NCBI GenBank assembly: GCA_030642565.1
Contig: DAOWNM010000007.1
Coordinates: forward strand, 1-20,085
Direction of reading: 5' to 3'
Source of the DNA: Bacteroidota bacterium
GTDB taxonomy: Bacteria; Bacteroidota; Bacteroidia; Bacteroidales; GCA-2748055
Length of the DNA stretch: 20,085 nucleotides
Under the pieces are notes generated by a model. That model ran no database searches. It saw only the letters and a list, made by a program, of their open reading frames with translations, and was not told where the DNA came from. Positions 1 to 7,731 of this stretch are shown here, piece after piece. Numbering within the stretch: position 1 is the first letter of the stretch; every line of letters starts with the position of its first letter. The translations under genes and the position numbers were made by a program.

Positions 1-110
1 GCTCTAGCGTCACTCTTTTTGTCCCGGTATAAAATTTTAAATTCCATGGATATTAATGAGATCAGCCAAAGATAAGCAATTGTTGAAAACCTGTTTTTTC
101 TTTTCTCCAT
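1..110 (-). CDS. 5' end of an unidentified minus-strand gene (partial, runs off the window)
   Basis: An open frame reads leftwards from an ATG at 110 to the window edge without a stop, giving 36 codons. The N-terminus is basic (MEKRKNR) and then hydrophobic around residues 8-20, as in a membrane or exported protein. An in-frame stop lies upstream at 134-132, so 110 is the first possible ATG. A second in-frame ATG at 47 may be the true start, because a perfect TAnnTTTG box (TATCTTTG, 74-67 on this strand) sits 19 nt before it. That spacing resembles rpmH in this window. Too little is present to name a product, and the frame could be fortuitous. Confidence 0.4.
   Translation of the reverse strand, partial: MEKRKNRFSTIAYLWLISLISMEFKILYRDKKSDAR
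67..74 (-). promoter_or_regulatory. possible -7 promoter box (TATCTTTG) for the minus-strand gene at the left edge
   Basis: TATCTTTG read on the minus strand matches all fixed positions of the Bacteroidota -7 element TAnnTTTG and lies 19 nt before an ATG at 47. No TTTG/TTG -33 element is visible at the usual distance. If real, it would place the gene start at 47 rather than 110. Confidence 0.3.
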
Positions 111-118
111 ATGCCAGC

Positions 119-126
119 TAAATTTA
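119..126 (+). promoter_or_regulatory. possible -7 box (TAAATTTA) of the glycosyltransferase gene
   Basis: TAAATTTA is one base off TAnnTTTG and lies 7 nt before the ATG at 134. It is a perfect palindrome, so it reads the same towards the minus-strand ATG at 110. A -33 element is not evident. Confidence 0.25.
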
Positions 127-133
127 CACCTTC

Positions 134-1276
134 ATGTATATAAGAGAAATTATTGCCGGAACACTCCTGCATCACTGGATCGCACTTGCCCTTTTCCTGC
201 TTGCATTCCTGGTTCAAATGGGAATCTATCTTTTTGTTTTTCTGAGGCTTCCGCTCTACAGAAAAAAAAGGAAGAGCTCTTCCACACGGGGGATCTCAGT
301 GATTATCTGTGCAAAAAATGAAGAGAAGAATCTTGAATATTTTTTACCACACATCCTTCAGCAGGACTATCCTGAGTTTGAAGTGGTGGTGGTCAATGAC
401 AGTTCAACCGACGATACGGAGCAACTGCTTATGCAATTGACAGCACAATTCAAGCAGCTCAGATATACCTCCATCCCCGCAAATGACAGACTTATGCGGG
501 GAAAGAAACTGGCTCTTACCATTGGTCTGAAATCGGCAAAATACGATCTTGTTTTGCTTACCGATGCTGATTGTTATCCGGTCAGTGATCAGTGGTTAAA
601 GAGAATGGGGGCACATTTTTCAGGGAGCATAAAAATCGTTTTGGGATATGGTGGATATGAGCGGAAAAAGGGTCTGCTCAACAAACTAATCCGCTATGAA
701 ACAACATTTACTGCCATTCAGTATCTCTCATATGCTATAAAAGGGAGGCCCTACATGGGAGTGGGTCGAAATCTTGCCTACGAAAAAGCACTCTTTTTTG
801 ATAACAAAGGATTTGCGGGACACTATCACCTGTTATCTGGCGATGATGACCTGTTTGTCAATGAGAATGCCACCAGGTTAAACAGTGCCGTAGAGTTCTC
901 ACATGAAAGCCATACACTTTCCCTGCCGGAGACCACATTCAAAGGTTGGATCAAGCAGAAAAAAAGGCATATGTCGGCTGGAAGCCATTACCGGACAGGT
1001 TCAAGGATCAGGCTGGCCAGCGAATGGATCAGCCGGATCATCCTCTACTCCACACTGATCTGGATCTGTTTCTCATCACCCTGGACCGTGCCTGTTGCAG
1101 CACTTTTCGGGTTATTAATATTGACCCATCTGGTCGTTTTCAAATTGGGAATGTGTCGGTTGGATGAAAAGTATTTATTGTTACCTTCGCTGCTATTTGA
1201 TCCTATTTTACCAGTAATCCTGGGTATTATCTGGTTCAGTAGCCTTTTTGATAAAAAGTACCAGCCATGGAGGTAA
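134..1276 (+). CDS. family 2 membrane glycosyltransferase
   Basis: This 380-residue protein is predicted to transfer a sugar from a nucleotide-sugar donor at the cytoplasmic membrane. Acceptor and donor are unknown. Residues about 15-37 form an N-terminal membrane helix. A GT-A domain follows with SVIICAKNEE (55-64), the DSSTDD donor-binding segment (89-94), DAD (144-146, metal binding), GDDDLF (236-241, in the place of the catalytic acidic motif) and QKKRH (275-279, a variant of the QxxRW motif of processive GT2 enzymes). Two C-terminal membrane stretches lie at about 302-338 and 350-371. This order is typical of membrane GT2 enzymes acting on lipid-linked or exported glycans. Its stop overlaps the start of the next gene by 10 bp, so the two are probably co-transcribed and translationally coupled. 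The family is confident; the substrate cannot be told from sequence. Confidence 0.9.
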   Translation: MYIREIIAGTLLHHWIALALFLLAFLVQMGIYLFVFLRLPLYRKKRKSSSTRGISVIICAKNEEKNLEYFLPHILQQDYPEFEVVVVNDSSTDDTEQLLMQLTAQFKQLRYTSIPANDRLMRGKKLALTIGLKSAKYDLVLLTDADCYPVSDQWLKRMGAHFSGSIKIVLGYGGYERKKGLLNKLIRYETTFTAIQYLSYAIKGRPYMGVGRNLAYEKALFFDNKGFAGHYHLLSGDDDLFVNENATRLNSAVEFSHESHTLSLPETTFKGWIKQKKRHMSAGSHYRTGSRIRLASEWISRIILYSTLIWICFSSPWTVPVAALFGLLILTHLVVFKLGMCRLDEKYLLLPSLLFDPILPVILGIIWFSSLFDKKYQPWR

Positions 1277-1872
1277 ATTCCAATCTTTCCCTTAAAGCAC
1301 AACAGGACATCCATCTGGTTGATAAAGCCAGAAAGGGTGATCAGCTGGCGTATGGTGAATTGTTGGGAAGGTACCGCGATGCCATCTATTTCATGCTGCT
1401 AAAAATGGTAAACAGCCCGGTAGATGCTGAGGATCTTACCATCGAAGCTTTTGGAAAAGCTTTTAAGAACATCGACCAGTATACCCCCAATTTCGCATTT
1501 TCTACCTGGTTGTTCAAGATTGCCACCAACAATTGCATCGATTTTATCCGGAAAAAACGAGCCAGTCATGTCTCTCTCGACCAGACTATGGATGGTGAAG
1601 ATTCACTAGCACCATCTACCCTGATCCAGTCTGACGATCCGGATCCGGAAACCTACATGATTAATCAGCAGAAAATAAAGCATATGCGAAAGATTGTTTC
1701 GCGCCTGAAGCCCCGGTACAGACAGCTGGTTGAATTGCGCTATTTCAAGGAGTACTCATACGATGAGATCGCTGTGGAACTAGATATCCCCATAGGCACT
1801 GTAAAAGCACAACTCTTCAGGGCCCGGGAACTGCTTCTCAATATCCTGAACCGTTCGCAAGAAAAGCCCTGA
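1267..1872 (+). CDS. ECF-type RNA polymerase sigma factor (sigma-70 family)
   Basis: This 201-residue protein has the two-domain plan of group 4 (ECF) sigma factors. Sigma region 2 (about 24-96) contains DAEDLTIEAFGKAF (53-66) and FSTWLFKIATNNCIDFIRK (78-96), the core-binding and -10 recognition helices. After an acidic linker (about 102-128) comes region 4 (about 140-192) with the helix-turn-helix YSYDEIAVELDIPIGTVKAQLFRARELL, which reads the upstream promoter element. No anti-sigma gene follows. Instead it sits between a glycosyltransferase (10-bp overlap) and rsmG (22-bp gap), so it may be a constitutive or housekeeping-like ECF factor rather than one controlled by a paired anti-sigma. That last point is inference. 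The ATG at 1267 keeps the overlap and fits the family length. Confidence 0.93.
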   Translation: MEVNSNLSLKAQQDIHLVDKARKGDQLAYGELLGRYRDAIYFMLLKMVNSPVDAEDLTIEAFGKAFKNIDQYTPNFAFSTWLFKIATNNCIDFIRKKRASHVSLDQTMDGEDSLAPSTLIQSDDPDPETYMINQQKIKHMRKIVSRLKPRYRQLVELRYFKEYSYDEIAVELDIPIGTVKAQLFRARELLLNILNRSQEKP

Positions 1873-1894
1873 TACGCTTGTACCGGAGATAGTT

Positions 1895-2515
1895 ATGGAA
1901 CTGATCCGAAAATATTTCCCTGATCTTACCTCCCAACAGATCAAACATCTCGAAAAGCTGATGAGCATTGTCCCTCAGCTTAATCAAAAGGTGAATGTGA
2001 TCTCCAGGAAGGATATTGCATACCTGGAAGAGAGGCACATCCTTCATTCACTTTCCATAGCCATGAAATTCCGGTTTGATTCAAAAGCCAGGGTTGTTGA
2101 TGTGGGCACCGGCGGAGGCTTTCCGGGAATCCCCCTGGCCATTATGTTTCCTGATACTACTTTTACACTGGTAGACTCCATTGGAAAAAAAATAGAGTTG
2201 GTTCGGGAGATTACCAACCACCTGAAATTGAAAAATGTTACCCCGGTGAACATAAGAATGGAGCAGCTGAACCTGAAAGCAGACTTTGTGGTCTCAAGGG
2301 CAGTCACCGCTTTTCCAAAATTGCACCAGTGGACCCAAAAGATCATAGAACCCGGCAGCGACCAGTCCATGCCCAACGGTTTGATATCTTTGAAAGGAGG
2401 AGACCTGGAGAAGGAGTTGGCCCCGTTCAAAAAACGGACCGAGCAATTCCCCCTTTCAACCTGGTTTGAAGAGTCATTTTTTTATTCGAAAATGATTGTA
2501 TATCTAAAAAAATGA
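1895..2515 (+). CDS. rsmG: 16S rRNA (guanine-527-N7)-methyltransferase RsmG
   Basis: RsmG uses S-adenosylmethionine to methylate N7 of G527 in the 530 loop of 16S rRNA, and its loss is known to give low-level streptomycin resistance. The 206-residue protein has the normal length. It shows the Rossmann-type SAM-binding motif DVGTGGGFPGIPLAI (69-83), an acidic strand end VD (93-94), and the family's SRAV motif (134-137). An N-terminal helical segment carries the typical NVISRKD followed by ERHILHSL (34-54). It lies 22 bp after the ECF sigma gene and is probably in the same transcript. Its last codons carry the promoter of rpmH, so the two genes are closely packed but separately controllable. 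Confidence 0.96.
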   Translation: MELIRKYFPDLTSQQIKHLEKLMSIVPQLNQKVNVISRKDIAYLEERHILHSLSIAMKFRFDSKARVVDVGTGGGFPGIPLAIMFPDTTFTLVDSIGKKIELVREITNHLKLKNVTPVNIRMEQLNLKADFVVSRAVTAFPKLHQWTQKIIEPGSDQSMPNGLISLKGGDLEKELAPFKKRTEQFPLSTWFEESFFYSKMIVYLKK

Positions 2516-2525
2516 CTTATTTTTG
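2496..2525 (+). promoter_or_regulatory. rpmH promoter, Bacteroidota type (TTG-N19-TATTTTTG)
   Basis: TTG at 2496-2498 is followed after 19 nt by TATTTTTG (2518-2525), a full match to the Bacteroidota -7 consensus TAnnTTTG at the expected spacing from a -33 TTG. Most of it lies inside the 3' end of rsmG, and the box straddles the rsmG stop. It implies a very short rpmH leader of about 15 nt. Confidence 0.7.
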
Positions 2526-2546
2526 CACCCTCAAAACAAATTTCTT

Positions 2547-2705
2547 ATGAAGCGTACATTTCAGCCATCCAACAGGAAAAGAAAGAATAAGCATGGATTC
2601 AGGGAGCGGACGTCATCAGCCAGCGGACGTGGTGTGATAGCCGGAAGAAGGAAAAAAGGGCGTAAAAAGCTAACCGTTTCCGATGAGCCAAGACACAAAG
2701 CATAA
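2547..2705 (+). CDS. rpmH: 50S ribosomal protein L34
   Basis: This 52-residue, strongly basic protein is a structural component of the large ribosomal subunit. It begins with the invariant L34 N-terminus MKRTFQPSNRKRKNKHGFR and continues with the conserved RGVIAGRRKKGRKKL. The ATG at 2547 is chosen because it gives exactly the family N-terminus; an upstream TTG would add eight non-conserved residues. The C-terminus carries a short extension (TVSDEPRHKA) compared with the classic 44-46-residue proteins, as is common in Bacteroidota. It has its own promoter just upstream and an intrinsic terminator just downstream, so it forms a single-gene unit. Confidence 0.97.
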   Translation: MKRTFQPSNRKRKNKHGFRERTSSASGRGVIAGRRKKGRKKLTVSDEPRHKA

Positions 2706-2731
2706 AGAATAAGCATTATTACTCTTTACTG

Positions 2732-2766
2732 AATAACTGACCGATACCCGGTTGGTTATTTTTTTT
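2732..2766 (+). terminator. intrinsic terminator after rpmH
   Basis: AATAACTGACCG pairs with C-GGTTGGTTATT across a short loop. Six A/T-rich pairs (AATAAC/GTTATT) flank two G-T wobbles, then ACC/GGT and a G-C pair. A run of eight T follows at 2759-2766. It separates rpmH from the PASTA gene, which has its own promoter box. Confidence 0.75.
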
Positions 2767-2831
2767 AAAATTTGTCCGGGTATTCCCAAGCCTTCCGTTT
2801 GAAAGTCTCATAGAATTGACTGAATAAACAT

Positions 2832-2839
2832 TACCTTTG
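2832..2839 (+). promoter_or_regulatory. -7 promoter box (TACCTTTG) of the PASTA-protein gene
   Basis: TACCTTTG is a full match to TAnnTTTG and ends 15 nt before the ATG at 2855. The only TTG nearby upstream (2816-2818) is too close (13 nt) to be a normal -33 element, so support rests on the -7 box and on the terminator just before it. Confidence 0.5.
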
Positions 2840-2854
2840 CGCAAAGCTCGAAAT

Positions 2855-3688
2855 ATGGAATTCTTCAGGTTTCTACTTACAAAAAAATTCTTGCGACATC
2901 TGGGACTGGCAGCAGCCATTGCTCTGATATTGCTGCTGGGAACACTACTCTGGCTTAAGATATATACACATCATGGGAAGACCATCGTGGTTCCCGATCT
3001 AACAGGTCTCACCATGGATGAGGTGGGAGATGTAACCTCATCCAGGCGCCTTAGGTTTGAAGTAGTCGATTCGGTTTTCTCCACTGAAATGCCACGGGGA
3101 ACAGTGGTAAAACAAAATCCGAATGCCAGTTCCAGAGTGAAGAAAAACAGGAAAATATTCCTGACCATGAATGCAATTAACCCGGAAATGGTCTCCATGC
3201 CACAGCTTATTGGACTCTCCTTCCGCCAGGCCAAACTTGCATTACAAAATGCAGGACTGATTCAGGGCACCATCAAATACAGACCCGATTTTGCCAAAAA
3301 TAATGTGCTGCAACAAATGCACAGCGACACCGTTATTAATAAAGGAACCGTAATCACCAAGGGAGCGGTCATAGATCTTGTTCTGGGTATGGGGCTTAGC
3401 AGTAAAACAACCCGGGTACCTGACCTTGTGGGACTGGGACTTGAAGAGGCATCAGATATCATTTCTGATTATTATCTGAATCTCGGGGCCACTACATACG
3501 ACAAAAGTCTGGAAGAAGCTAAGGACAGTTCCGGCGCTTTTATATGGAGGCAGTACCCGGATTTCGATGAGTTTAGGAGATTGAATATGGGCATGGAGAT
3601 GGATATCTGGCTCACTTGTGACTCAACGCTTCTGCCCTTGCCCGATTCAACCTTCAATGGTGATGACACAGAAAGAATGAATGATTAA
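2855..3688 (+). CDS. membrane-anchored protein with three PASTA domains
   Basis: The protein has 277 residues from the ATG at 2855, chosen over a TTG 18 nt upstream that overlaps the promoter box. It has one N-terminal transmembrane helix (about 15-37, after a basic start) and then three PASTA repeats in the periplasm: about 43-107 (VVPDLTGLTMDEV), 112-178 (VSMPQLIGLSFRQAKLAL) and 186-254 (TRVPDLVGLGLEEAS). PASTA domains are known in other phyla from Ser/Thr kinases and penicillin-binding proteins, where they bind muropeptides or help septal localisation. This protein has neither a kinase nor a transpeptidase domain. The ddl gene for peptidoglycan precursors lies downstream in the same cluster, which suggests a cell-wall role; that is inference. 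The stop overlaps the next start by 8 bp. Confidence 0.88.
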   Translation: MEFFRFLLTKKFLRHLGLAAAIALILLLGTLLWLKIYTHHGKTIVVPDLTGLTMDEVGDVTSSRRLRFEVVDSVFSTEMPRGTVVKQNPNASSRVKKNRKIFLTMNAINPEMVSMPQLIGLSFRQAKLALQNAGLIQGTIKYRPDFAKNNVLQQMHSDTVINKGTVITKGAVIDLVLGMGLSSKTTRVPDLVGLGLEEASDIISDYYLNLGATTYDKSLEEAKDSSGAFIWRQYPDFDEFRRLNMGMEMDIWLTCDSTLLPLPDSTFNGDDTERMND

Positions 3689-5552
3689 AATCAAATGCGT
3701 TATAGCATCTTTCCTGATCTGTCTTCCAGGAGTTCCCAGGCTTCAGGCACAAGAGGTCATTACTCCCCTTTATAATAACCCAAGGGCTGCACAACAATAC
3801 AACAACCTTTACAGTGAAAAGAAATCTACCGGTGCATCCCTGCTGGAGCTACCCCTGTTTGATGACTTTTCAAACTGCTCTCTGATTGCCGATACAGGCA
3901 GCTGGAGCGATGCCTTCGCTTTTGTGAACAACAACTTCTCAGTCGATCCGGTTTCCAACGGTGTGGCTACTCTGGATGCCCTGGATGCAGACGGGTCCAT
4001 CTATTCCAATGCTGTGTTGTCCCCCTCCACCTTTGAGGCCGATCACCTTACCAGTCACCCCATCAACCTCGCATACCCGGCATCGGACAGTATCTACCTC
4101 AGTTTCCTGTACCAACCGGGTGGACTCTGCGACCTGCCCGAAGAGGAGGACTCGCTGATGGTCGATTTCTTCGCAACCGATTCAAGTGAGTGGATCAATG
4201 TCTGGCGCATACCCGGCACCGGGCTTCACGCTTTCAAACATGTGATGATCCCTGTTACCGCTGAACGGTTCCTGACCAGTGGTTTCAGGTTCAGGTTCAG
4301 AAACAGGGCGAGTCTTCCCAGGAACAATGAAACACCTGATAAAAGAAGCAATGTAGATTACTGGCATCTGGATTATATACGTCTCCACAGAAACAGGTCC
4401 GCTGCTGACACCATCTTTAGGGATGTCGCTTTTAATACACCCATCACTACTGTCTTTAAAGAACTTACCGCTATTCCGTGGTCTCATTTTGAACAGGCCC
4501 GTTTTACAACCCTCGCATCATTTGTGTCAGCAGGATACAGGAACAATGACTCCATCACCCGGAATGTAACCCGTTCCCTGACCATACTGGAACCGCTCTA
4601 TGGTGAATCAGAGCCTATCGGAACGCCAACCGCACAGGACCTGCCTGCCTTTGAGGAGACTGTAGTTGATTTCCCATTTCCTTATGACCTGGATTTTAAC
4701 AGAGGGGATTCCGCACTGGTCAGGTTCAAAGCGGCGCTTCGCACCGATGAATTTGATCCCAAGGTCAACGACACGGTGATTCACGACCAGCTTTTCAGGG
4801 ATTATTACGCCTATGATGACGGAACACCTGAGGCGGGGTACGGACTGCGGGGCGATGGTACAGCTTACGGAATGGTGGCCATCAGGCATCACTCCTATGA
4901 ACCAGATATGTTGGGTGGTATCTATATATATTTCAACCAGGTGTATGACTCGGTGAACCTGAAGGAGTACACTTTTAACCTGATGGTCTGGAACGATTCA
5001 GAGGGGAATCCGGGGTCGGTCATCTGGGACGATGAAACAATATACAGACCACTCTATACCTCCACCTATACAGGATTTGTTAAATATGAGTTTTCAGAAC
5101 CGGTTCCGGTAAATGGACCTTTCTACGTAGGATGGAGACAGTATAAGGAGTATATACTTAATGTGGGGCTTGACCTGAACAGCAATCCCGACTCCCCGGT
5201 TATGTTTTACAACCTGGGAAACTGGGTCGGTTCAGATGCACCGGGTATGCTGCTCTTCCGCCCATATATGTATGACAGTAGCACAGGGAGTGACAGGGCA
5301 GCGGAAACAGAAATGACACCACTGAACATCTATCCCAACCCGGCCACCGACCGGATCTGGTTCCAGGTTCCATCCAGTAACCACGACGATGCTATCCTTG
5401 TTGATATCTATGATACATCGGGCCGGCAGCTTCACCATTCATTGCTTCGATCCAACAGCCTTGATGTTTCAGGATTTTCACCGGGTCTATATTATATCAG
5501 GACCATTATCGCCGGTAAACCTTACTATTCGAAAGTATTAATCAACCACTAG
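3681..5552 (+). CDS. exported protein with T9SS type A sorting domain
   Basis: This 623-residue protein starts with a Sec signal peptide (about 1-24, MIKIKCVIASFLICLPG... ending LQAQ). It ends with a type IX secretion sorting domain (about 545-623): LNIYPNPATDRIWF, VDIYDTSGRQL, then LDVSGFSPGLYYIRT and a basic/hydrophobic end KVLINH. Such domains direct transport across the outer membrane by the Por/T9SS machinery and are then usually cleaved. The middle 500 residues are acidic and aromatic, rich in beta-strand patterns (for example FRFRFRNRASLP and LDYIRLHRN), and I recognise no catalytic family. It overlaps the PASTA gene by 8 bp and sits 9 bp before the pseudouridine synthase gene, so the three are probably one transcript. 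A surface or secreted structural role is the safest guess. Confidence 0.85.
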   Translation: MIKIKCVIASFLICLPGVPRLQAQEVITPLYNNPRAAQQYNNLYSEKKSTGASLLELPLFDDFSNCSLIADTGSWSDAFAFVNNNFSVDPVSNGVATLDALDADGSIYSNAVLSPSTFEADHLTSHPINLAYPASDSIYLSFLYQPGGLCDLPEEEDSLMVDFFATDSSEWINVWRIPGTGLHAFKHVMIPVTAERFLTSGFRFRFRNRASLPRNNETPDKRSNVDYWHLDYIRLHRNRSAADTIFRDVAFNTPITTVFKELTAIPWSHFEQARFTTLASFVSAGYRNNDSITRNVTRSLTILEPLYGESEPIGTPTAQDLPAFEETVVDFPFPYDLDFNRGDSALVRFKAALRTDEFDPKVNDTVIHDQLFRDYYAYDDGTPEAGYGLRGDGTAYGMVAIRHHSYEPDMLGGIYIYFNQVYDSVNLKEYTFNLMVWNDSEGNPGSVIWDDETIYRPLYTSTYTGFVKYEFSEPVPVNGPFYVGWRQYKEYILNVGLDLNSNPDSPVMFYNLGNWVGSDAPGMLLFRPYMYDSSTGSDRAAETEMTPLNIYPNPATDRIWFQVPSSNHDDAILVDIYDTSGRQLHHSLLRSNSLDVSGFSPGLYYIRTIIAGKPYYSKVLINH

Positions 5553-5561
5553 AAAAGCTAC

Positions 5562-6584
5562 GTGGAACCTGCAGACAACAATGAATTATTTGAGCATTTC
5601 AGGTTCACAGCCGATCCTGGCCAGGCCCCCCTGCGAATTGATAAATTCCTCTTTAACAGACTTGAAAACACCTCCAGAAGCAGAATTCAGTCTGCTGCCA
5701 ATGCAGGCAATATCCTCTCCAACAGCTCTCCGGTAAAGCCAAACTACCGTGTAAAACCTGGAGATGTTATCACCATTATTCTGCCCCATCCTCCACGAAA
5801 AATAGAACTGATTCCCGAGGATATCCCGCTGGATATTCTGTTTGAGGATGAAGATGTGATAGTGGTTAATAAAAGAACCGGACTGGTGGTCCATCCAGGG
5901 TATGGCCATTACACAGGAACCCTGGTCAATGCATTGATGTATCATCTCAGGGACAATCCACTCTTTCACTCGGGCGAGGAGAGGCCTGGACTGGTACACC
6001 GGATCGATAAAAATACCTCCGGATTGCTGGTAGTTGCAAAAAATGAACTGGCTCTCAATAGACTGGCCAGTCAGTTCTTTCATAAAACATCCAAAAGAAC
6101 CTATTCCGCTCTCGTGTGGGGCGATATGAATGATGAGGAAGGAACCATCAGAGGGCATATTGGCCGAAATCCAAAGGATAGAAAACAGATGCATGTTTTC
6201 CCCGATGGTGACCAGGGCAAGGAGGCCATGACCCATTACCGTGTTCTGGAACGACTGGGTTATGTTAACCTGGTTGAATGCAGACTGGAAACCGGGCGCA
6301 CCCACCAGATCAGGGTCCATTTTCAATACATTTCGCATCCCCTGTTCAATGATCCGGAGTATGGGGGCGATCGCATCCTCAGGGGGACCATCTTTACCAA
6401 ATACAAGCAGTTTGTCCAGAATTGCTTTGATCTGTTGCCCGGACAGGCACTACATGCCCGAACGCTTGGCTTTGTTCATCCTTCATCCGGAAAAGAGATG
6501 CTTTTCGATGCTCCGCTCCCTGAAGGTTTCAGCGCACTGTTGCAGAAATGGCGCACCTACATCCAGGGACGTCGGGATGGTTAG
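5562..6584 (+). CDS. RluA/RluD family 23S rRNA pseudouridine synthase
   Basis: Enzymes of this family turn specific uridines of large-subunit rRNA into pseudouridine; RluD acts on helix 69. The 340-residue protein has an N-terminal S4-like RNA-binding domain (about 23-75, RIDKFLFNRL...SRSRIQSAANAGNI). The RluA catalytic domain follows with RPGLVHRIDKNTSGLLVVAK (141-160), where D149 is the catalytic aspartate. Later motifs RTYSALVWG and CRLETGRTHQIRVHF are also typical. The start must be the GTG at 5562 or something downstream: the preceding gene's stop is in the same frame 9 nt before it, and no in-frame ATG occurs until well inside the domain. The RluD-like layout is clear, but the exact target uridine is not provable here, so no symbol is given. 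Confidence 0.92.
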   Translation: MEPADNNELFEHFRFTADPGQAPLRIDKFLFNRLENTSRSRIQSAANAGNILSNSSPVKPNYRVKPGDVITIILPHPPRKIELIPEDIPLDILFEDEDVIVVNKRTGLVVHPGYGHYTGTLVNALMYHLRDNPLFHSGEERPGLVHRIDKNTSGLLVVAKNELALNRLASQFFHKTSKRTYSALVWGDMNDEEGTIRGHIGRNPKDRKQMHVFPDGDQGKEAMTHYRVLERLGYVNLVECRLETGRTHQIRVHFQYISHPLFNDPEYGGDRILRGTIFTKYKQFVQNCFDLLPGQALHARTLGFVHPSSGKEMLFDAPLPEGFSALLQKWRTYIQGRRDG

Positions 6585-6640
6585 GTTGAAAAATCTGCCG
6601 TTTTTCTCCATTCATGGATGAATGACCCCGTTCGTCAAAA

Positions 6641-6668
6641 TTGAGTCCACCTCATTATCTTATTTTCG
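6641..6668 (+). promoter_or_regulatory. possible ddl promoter (TTG-N17-TATTTTCG)
   Basis: In the 135-bp gap before ddl, TTG (6641-6643) is followed after 17 nt by TATTTTCG (6661-6668), one base off TAnnTTTG. The implied leader is about 45 nt. A short perfect hairpin, CATTCA-TGGA-TGAATG (6609-6624), precedes it but lacks a T-run, so I do not call it a terminator. Confidence 0.35.
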
Positions 6669-6719
6669 TAGAAAAGGTATTACATTTAAGTAAGGAGAAT
6701 TGGGAAAACATATCAACCT

Positions 6720-7700
6720 ATGGAAAACTTGAATATTGCCATTTTTACAGGAGGAGATTCATCTGAGTATATGATCTCCATGAAAAGTGCTGAGCAGATT
6801 CGCAAATGGCTCGAAGCAGCAGGTCATACCTGTTACCTTGTTGAGGTAAAAAGAGATAAGTGGACTGTACATGTTGGAAAAAAGAGGGTGCCACTGGACA
6901 AAAACAGTTTTAGCTTTCTGAACAAAGAAGAGAAAGTTACCTTCGATTTTGTCTGGAACACTATCCATGGGACACCGGGTGAAGATGGAAAACTCCAGGG
7001 ATGTTTCGATGTAATGAGAATTCCTTACAGCAGCTCCAACCACCTCTCCTCTGCACTGACATTTAATAAGTACACCTGTAAAAGTTTTCTGAAACAACAC
7101 GGTGTGCTCACCCCCGAGGCGAGTCTTGTAAGAAAAGAGTTGGAAACCGACCTTGAAGCTGTGGCCGAAATGGTGGGATTCCCATGCTTTGTGAAACCCA
7201 ATAGCGGGGGCTCAAGTTTTGGAATAGCCAAAGTGGTTCGTTTTGAAGAGCTGCAACCGGCCCTGGAGGAGGCGTTACGGGAGGATCATGAAGCCATTGT
7301 TGAACGGTATATCAAAGGGACCGAAGTTACCTGCGGCCTGATGAAACGAAGTGATGATTTTACGCTGTTTCCCATTACCGAAATCATTCCGAAAAATGAA
7401 TTCTTCGACTATGAAGCCAAATATACAGAGGGGAAAGCCGAAGAGTTTACCCCGGCCCGTATTGACGATGATGTGACAAAAAAATGTCAGGAGATGGCCA
7501 TGGCCATCTATAATCTGACCAATTGTACAGGCATCATCAGGGTCGATTTTATTATCAAAGGCAACCAGGTATATTTTCTGGAACTTAACTCCATTCCGGG
7601 AATGTCTGAGGAGAGCATTATTCCAAAACAGATCCGCAGTATGGGGTTGAAAATGGAAACAGTACTTCAGCAGGTTATTGAAGAGGTCCTGGGTAATTAG
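6720..7700 (+). CDS. ddl: D-alanine--D-alanine ligase
   Basis: Ddl joins two D-alanines using ATP in the cytoplasm to make the dipeptide end of the peptidoglycan precursor. The 326-residue protein has the ATP-grasp fold landmarks: GGDSSEYMIS (11-20) with the conserved Glu16, HGTPGEDGKLQG (83-94), the ATP-binding VKPNSGGSSFGIA (158-170), YEAKYT (231-236) with the Lys-Tyr pair usual in D-Ala-D-Ala rather than D-Ala-D-Lac enzymes, RVDF (274-277), and the Mg-binding ELNSIPGMS (288-296). Length and motif order are normal. It follows the PASTA/T9SS/pseudouridine synthase genes after a 135-bp gap that contains a possible promoter. The next gene begins only 31 nt after its stop. Confidence 0.96.
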   Translation: MENLNIAIFTGGDSSEYMISMKSAEQIRKWLEAAGHTCYLVEVKRDKWTVHVGKKRVPLDKNSFSFLNKEEKVTFDFVWNTIHGTPGEDGKLQGCFDVMRIPYSSSNHLSSALTFNKYTCKSFLKQHGVLTPEASLVRKELETDLEAVAEMVGFPCFVKPNSGGSSFGIAKVVRFEELQPALEEALREDHEAIVERYIKGTEVTCGLMKRSDDFTLFPITEIIPKNEFFDYEAKYTEGKAEEFTPARIDDDVTKKCQEMAMAIYNLTNCTGIIRVDFIIKGNQVYFLELNSIPGMSEESIIPKQIRSMGLKMETVLQQVIEEVLGN

Positions 7701-7715
7701 GAGTAGTTTTTTTGC

Positions 7716-7723
7716 TACTTTTA
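7716..7723 (+). promoter_or_regulatory. possible -7 box (TACTTTTA) before the lipoprotein gene
   Basis: TACTTTTA is one base off TAnnTTTG and ends 8 nt before the ATG at 7732. The same final-A variant occurs before the glycosyltransferase and ECF sigma 2 genes in this window. The gap is T-rich, so a chance match is possible. Confidence 0.22.
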
Positions 7724-7731
7724 CTGCCCTC

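Noticed and set aside
2523..2546. Longer rpmH start at a TTG
   Set aside because: It would overlap the promoter box, and the ATG at 2547 gives exactly the conserved L34 N-terminus.
5586..6338. 250-codon open frame on the minus strand opposite the pseudouridine synthase gene
   Set aside because: The plus-strand frame has clear RluA/RluD motifs over the same span; the antisense translation has no recognisable domain, and its openness follows from the codon usage of the real gene.
6609..6624. Perfect hairpin CATTCA-TGGA-TGAATG after the pseudouridine synthase gene as a terminator
   Set aside because: The stem is short and A/T-rich and is not followed by a T-run; a 6-bp stem of this kind can occur by chance.
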